From assembly GCA_934255515.1 (NCBI GenBank), contig CAKQON010000082.1, forward strand, positions 1 through 6,949: a stretch of 6,949 nt of DNA, read 5' to 3'. The notes beneath the pieces were generated by a model. It was not told where the DNA came from, ran no database searches, and saw only the letters and a list, made by a program, of their open reading frames with translations. Made by a program: the position numbers and the translations under genes. The stretch is from an uncultured Sutterella sp. GTDB taxonomy: Bacteria > Pseudomonadota > Gammaproteobacteria > Burkholderiales > Burkholderiaceae_F. Positions 5,159 to 6,949 of the stretch are shown one piece after another (position 1 is the first letter of the stretch; each line of letters starts with the position of its first letter).

Positions 5159-5715
5159 GCTCCCGTTTGACTCAGAGTGCGCTGGTGAAGGCGTGGACGC
5201 GCACCGTCATGGACCCATTGGATCTGCCTTTCCCGCCGCGATTCGAGCGGCTCTCGCAGATGGTCGACTATCTGCTCGCCGTCGGCAAAACGCGCCCGAT
5301 CAACATCTGCATCGACGAGTGTCAGGGAATAAATGTCTGCGAACCTTCCTTCTAGTCGGAATTCGAGCGTGCGTGGAACGTTCACCGAATTCTTCAGGCG
5401 CTTGCATCGGGCAAAACGAAGCGCGAAGAACTGCAGGAAGAGTTTGGTTCCGTTGCTGCGAGCAGCTTCCTTTCCCGGTTGGAAAAGAACTGCGGGTTGA
5501 TTGCGCCGCTGCGTCCGGTGCTCTCGCCCGACTATCGCCGGGTTCGTTAGGAGCTTTCGGACCGGTATCTGGCGTGGTGGCTTGCCTTCATTCAGGGCGC
5601 AGAGTTCGAGCTTTCGCAAAGCCGATACGCAGAAATGCGCGATGCGTTCCTTGCGGGCTATGACGCCTTCTCCCGGCGTGCCCTCAGGGAGTGCTTTACG
5701 TCCATACTTCTTGAA
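5149..5715 (+). pseudogene. AAA+ ATPase remnant (DUF234/archaeal-ATPase type), truncated and nonsense-mutated
   Basis: One reading frame holds the pieces. Bases 5160-5325 encode a stretch ending in the Walker B-like INICIDECQ (5299-5325). Then INVCEPSF is followed by TAG at 5353-5355, then a winged-helix-like part (VHRILQALASGKTKREELQ, then FLSRLEKNCGLI), a second TAG at 5548-5550, and ELSDRYLAWWLAFIQ with FSRRALRECF, the C-terminal pattern of PF01637/PF03008-type ATPases. The N-terminal part with Walker A is missing, roughly 100 or more residues between Walker B and CEPSF are missing, and the 3' end breaks off where the tnpA remnant begins. Intact relatives run to several hundred residues. 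In conserved context the stops probably replace Tyr or Trp codons. The gene is certainly non-functional; the exact family is a recognition by eye. Confidence 0.6.
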
Positions 5716-5864
5716 ATAATCCTGAGTGCGGCAAACACGCTTTCCAGCACTTCCGGTGCCATAACTTTGCGCCGGTATTCTTTGCGCCGGTATTTCGTTG
5801 TGAAGCTCAAATGCACATGGAGCTTCGTCACGCTGTGACGCGCTCTTTCATAGTCGTCGGACAT
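5715..5864 (-). pseudogene. tnpA: Truncated IS200/IS605 transposase TnpA (Y1/HUH type), N-terminal part only
   Basis: From the ATG at 5864 the minus strand reads MSDDYERARHSVTKLHVHLS and then FTTKYRRK, the very characteristic start of IS200-family Y1 transposases, which cut and join single-stranded DNA through a tyrosine. Only about 50 residues survive before the frame runs into the reverse complement of the ATPase remnant near 5715. The HUH metal-binding motif and the catalytic Tyr, which lie further on in the family, are lost. Within the fragment EYRRK is an extra copy created by a 15-base tandem duplication. The start lies 10 bases from the divergent tnpB start, the classic IS605 arrangement. 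A longer frame from 5912 exists, but MSDDY is the family start. Confidence 0.75.
5765..5794. repeat. Perfect 15-bp tandem duplication inside the tnpA remnant
   Basis: CTTTGCGCCGGTATT occurs twice head to tail at 5765-5779 and 5780-5794 with no mismatch. On the minus strand it repeats five residues, so KYRRK becomes KYRRKEYRRK. The frame is kept. The perfect identity of the two copies suggests a recent slippage event. Confidence 0.9.
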
Positions 5865-5874
5865 CGGAATCTCA

Positions 5875-6949
5875 TTGACCGCCACATGCTCGCGCGCCGC
5901 GAAATTCCGCATCTACCCGACTGCCGCACAGGAAGCTTTTCTCTGGGCGCAGTGGGGTGCTGTCCGCAAGTGCTGGATCATGGCGCCGTTTCTCAAGAAG
6001 CATTACTACCGTACGCGGGGCGTATCGCTTGACCTCATTCACGAGATCAAGCCGCTCATCGCCTGATCCAAGAAGTCGAAAAAGTACGCATGGCTCAGGG
6101 AATACGATTCCATGGCGCTTCAGGAATCGGTGCGGAATCTCAGGGCTACCGCGCCTTCTTTGAAGGCAGAGCGGGCTTTCCTCACTACAAATCCCGCAGA
6201 GGTCCGCAGTCGAGTTATCACTGCACCAACGTCTCCGTCGGGCCAACTACGTGCGGGTGCCGAAAATGGAGCCGATCAAGGCCCGCATCCACCGCGAGGT
6301 CGCAAGCAAGGCGAAGAGCATCACGCTTGAAGCCGATGCTGCCGGCGACTATTACGCCGTCGTGCTCTGGGAGGATGATCTTGCTGAAAAGGAACCTCTG
6401 AAGGAGATCTATGAGGATCAGGTAACCGGCATTGATGTCGGCATCAAGGATCTCCTCACGGAATCCAACGGCCGTAAGGAACCGAACCCGAAGCATCTGA
6501 AACGTGCCCGCAAGACGCTGCGCCGCAGAAGCCGGCAGTTTTCAAGAACAAAGAAGGGCAGCCGCCGGCGCGAGAAGGCGCGCCGCAGGCACGCGCGCAT
6601 AAGCGCGTGGCGGACAAACTTCACAAGGTCTCTTCGCGACTCGTGAACGAAAGCCAAGCGCTGGTTGCGGAGGGTTTGAGAAGCATCAGCATGCTGAAGA
6701 ACCACTGCCTGGCGGAATCCATTGCCGATGCCGCCTGGAGCGAGCTCTTCCGAATGTTTGCCTATAAAGCGCAGCGGGAAGGAAAGTACTTCGTGCAGAT
6801 CGATACATTCTTTCCCTCTTCGAAGATGTGCTCCTGTTGCGGCTTCAAGCTTGAGAAGCTTGATCTGGCGACGCGCGAATGGACTTGCCCGCACTGCGGT
6901 AGTCATCACGATCGCGACATCAACGCTGCAGCCAACATCCGGGCAGAAG
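5875..6949 (+). pseudogene. tnpB: TnpB (IS605-type RNA-guided nuclease) pseudogene, cut by the window edge
   Basis: TnpB proteins are RNA-guided RuvC nucleases and ancestors of Cas12. The remnant starts MTATCSRAAKFRIYPTAAQE and runs in one frame to a TGA at 6064-6066, continuing to about 6142 (YAWLREYDSMALQESVRNL). It then moves to the next frame (GYRAFFEGRAGFPHYKSR) until about 6241, then to a third (NYVRVPKMEPIKARIHREV) until about 6597. It returns to the first frame (VADKLHKVSSRLVNESQAL) up to the edge without a stop. RuvC Asp is in TGIDVG (6434-6436), Glu in VAEGL (6670-6672), and the final Asp in HDRDINAAANI (6916-6918). The zinc finger has CSCC (6829-6840) and CPHC (6886-6897). Catalytic residues survive on separate frame segments, but one nonsense codon and three frameshifts abolish a full product. 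Confidence 0.85.

Larger units (their letters stand above)
5715..6949 (+). mobile_element. Degenerate IS200/IS605-family insertion sequence, incomplete at both sides
   Basis: Divergent tnpA (minus) and tnpB (plus) fragments sharing a start region identify an IS605-type element. The tnpA side ends abruptly against an ATPase pseudogene near 5715, so the left end with its subterminal hairpin appears lost. The right end, where the guide RNA of TnpB would normally be encoded, is beyond the window. No target-site duplication is expected for this family. Confidence 0.7.

Noticed and set aside
5353..5550. Amber (TAG) recoding or stop-codon read-through in the ATPase frame, since both stops are TAG
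   Set aside because: Other genes here end normally (TAG ends the binding-protein gene), the ATPase also lacks Walker A and an internal block, and the neighbouring tnpA and tnpB are decayed. Ordinary nonsense mutation is the simpler explanation.
5875..6949. A functional TnpB- or Cas12-like RNA-guided system
   Set aside because: One nonsense codon and three frameshifts break the coding sequence and tnpA is truncated. No CRISPR array is present, and the guide-RNA end is outside the window.

Overview
The window looks like a piece of chromosome from a moderately GC-rich Gram-negative bacterium. A betaproteobacterium of the Burkholderiales, possibly Sutterellaceae, is my best guess. The inference rests on GC-rich codon use next to AT-rich spacers, a Sec-exported rhodanese, a lipoprotein-type binding protein, and the style of the IS200/IS605 and ATPase remnants. 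No taxonomic marker gene is present.

Layout. (1) 1-52: the probable N-terminus of a minus-strand gene that leaves the window, with a TATAAT box upstream. (2) 263-691, minus: a small periplasmic single-domain rhodanese, followed by two tandem hairpins, the distal one a good intrinsic terminator. (3) 941-1762, plus: a complete classical short-chain dehydrogenase/reductase. (4) 2025-5003, plus: a three-gene ABC importer made of a substrate-binding lipoprotein, a permease and an ATPase, of the COG2984/COG4120/COG1101 type related to streptococcal TrpXYZ. A 19-base Fur-box-like site (1921-1939) lies upstream of the binding protein. A strong terminator and a structured 240-base leader separate the binding protein from the permease-ATPase pair, and a clean terminator closes the locus at 5030-5067.

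(5) 5068-6949: a decayed mobile-DNA zone. It starts with palindromic spacer DNA. Next comes a wrecked AAA+ ATPase (DUF234/archaeal-ATPase type) with no Walker A, an internal deletion, two in-frame TAG stops and no 3' end. This is fused to an IS200/IS605 element with divergent genes: a truncated tnpA on the minus strand carrying a 15-bp tandem duplication, and a tnpB on the plus strand broken by one nonsense codon and three frameshifts. The tnpB remnant still encodes recognisable RuvC and zinc-finger motifs up to the window edge.

The intact genes are ordinary housekeeping or transport functions. I do not see a clear new defence or biosynthetic system. The most informative leads are the Fur-like site on a supposed amino-acid-type importer, the leader between binding protein and permease, and the mutation pattern of the IS605/ATPase graveyard.
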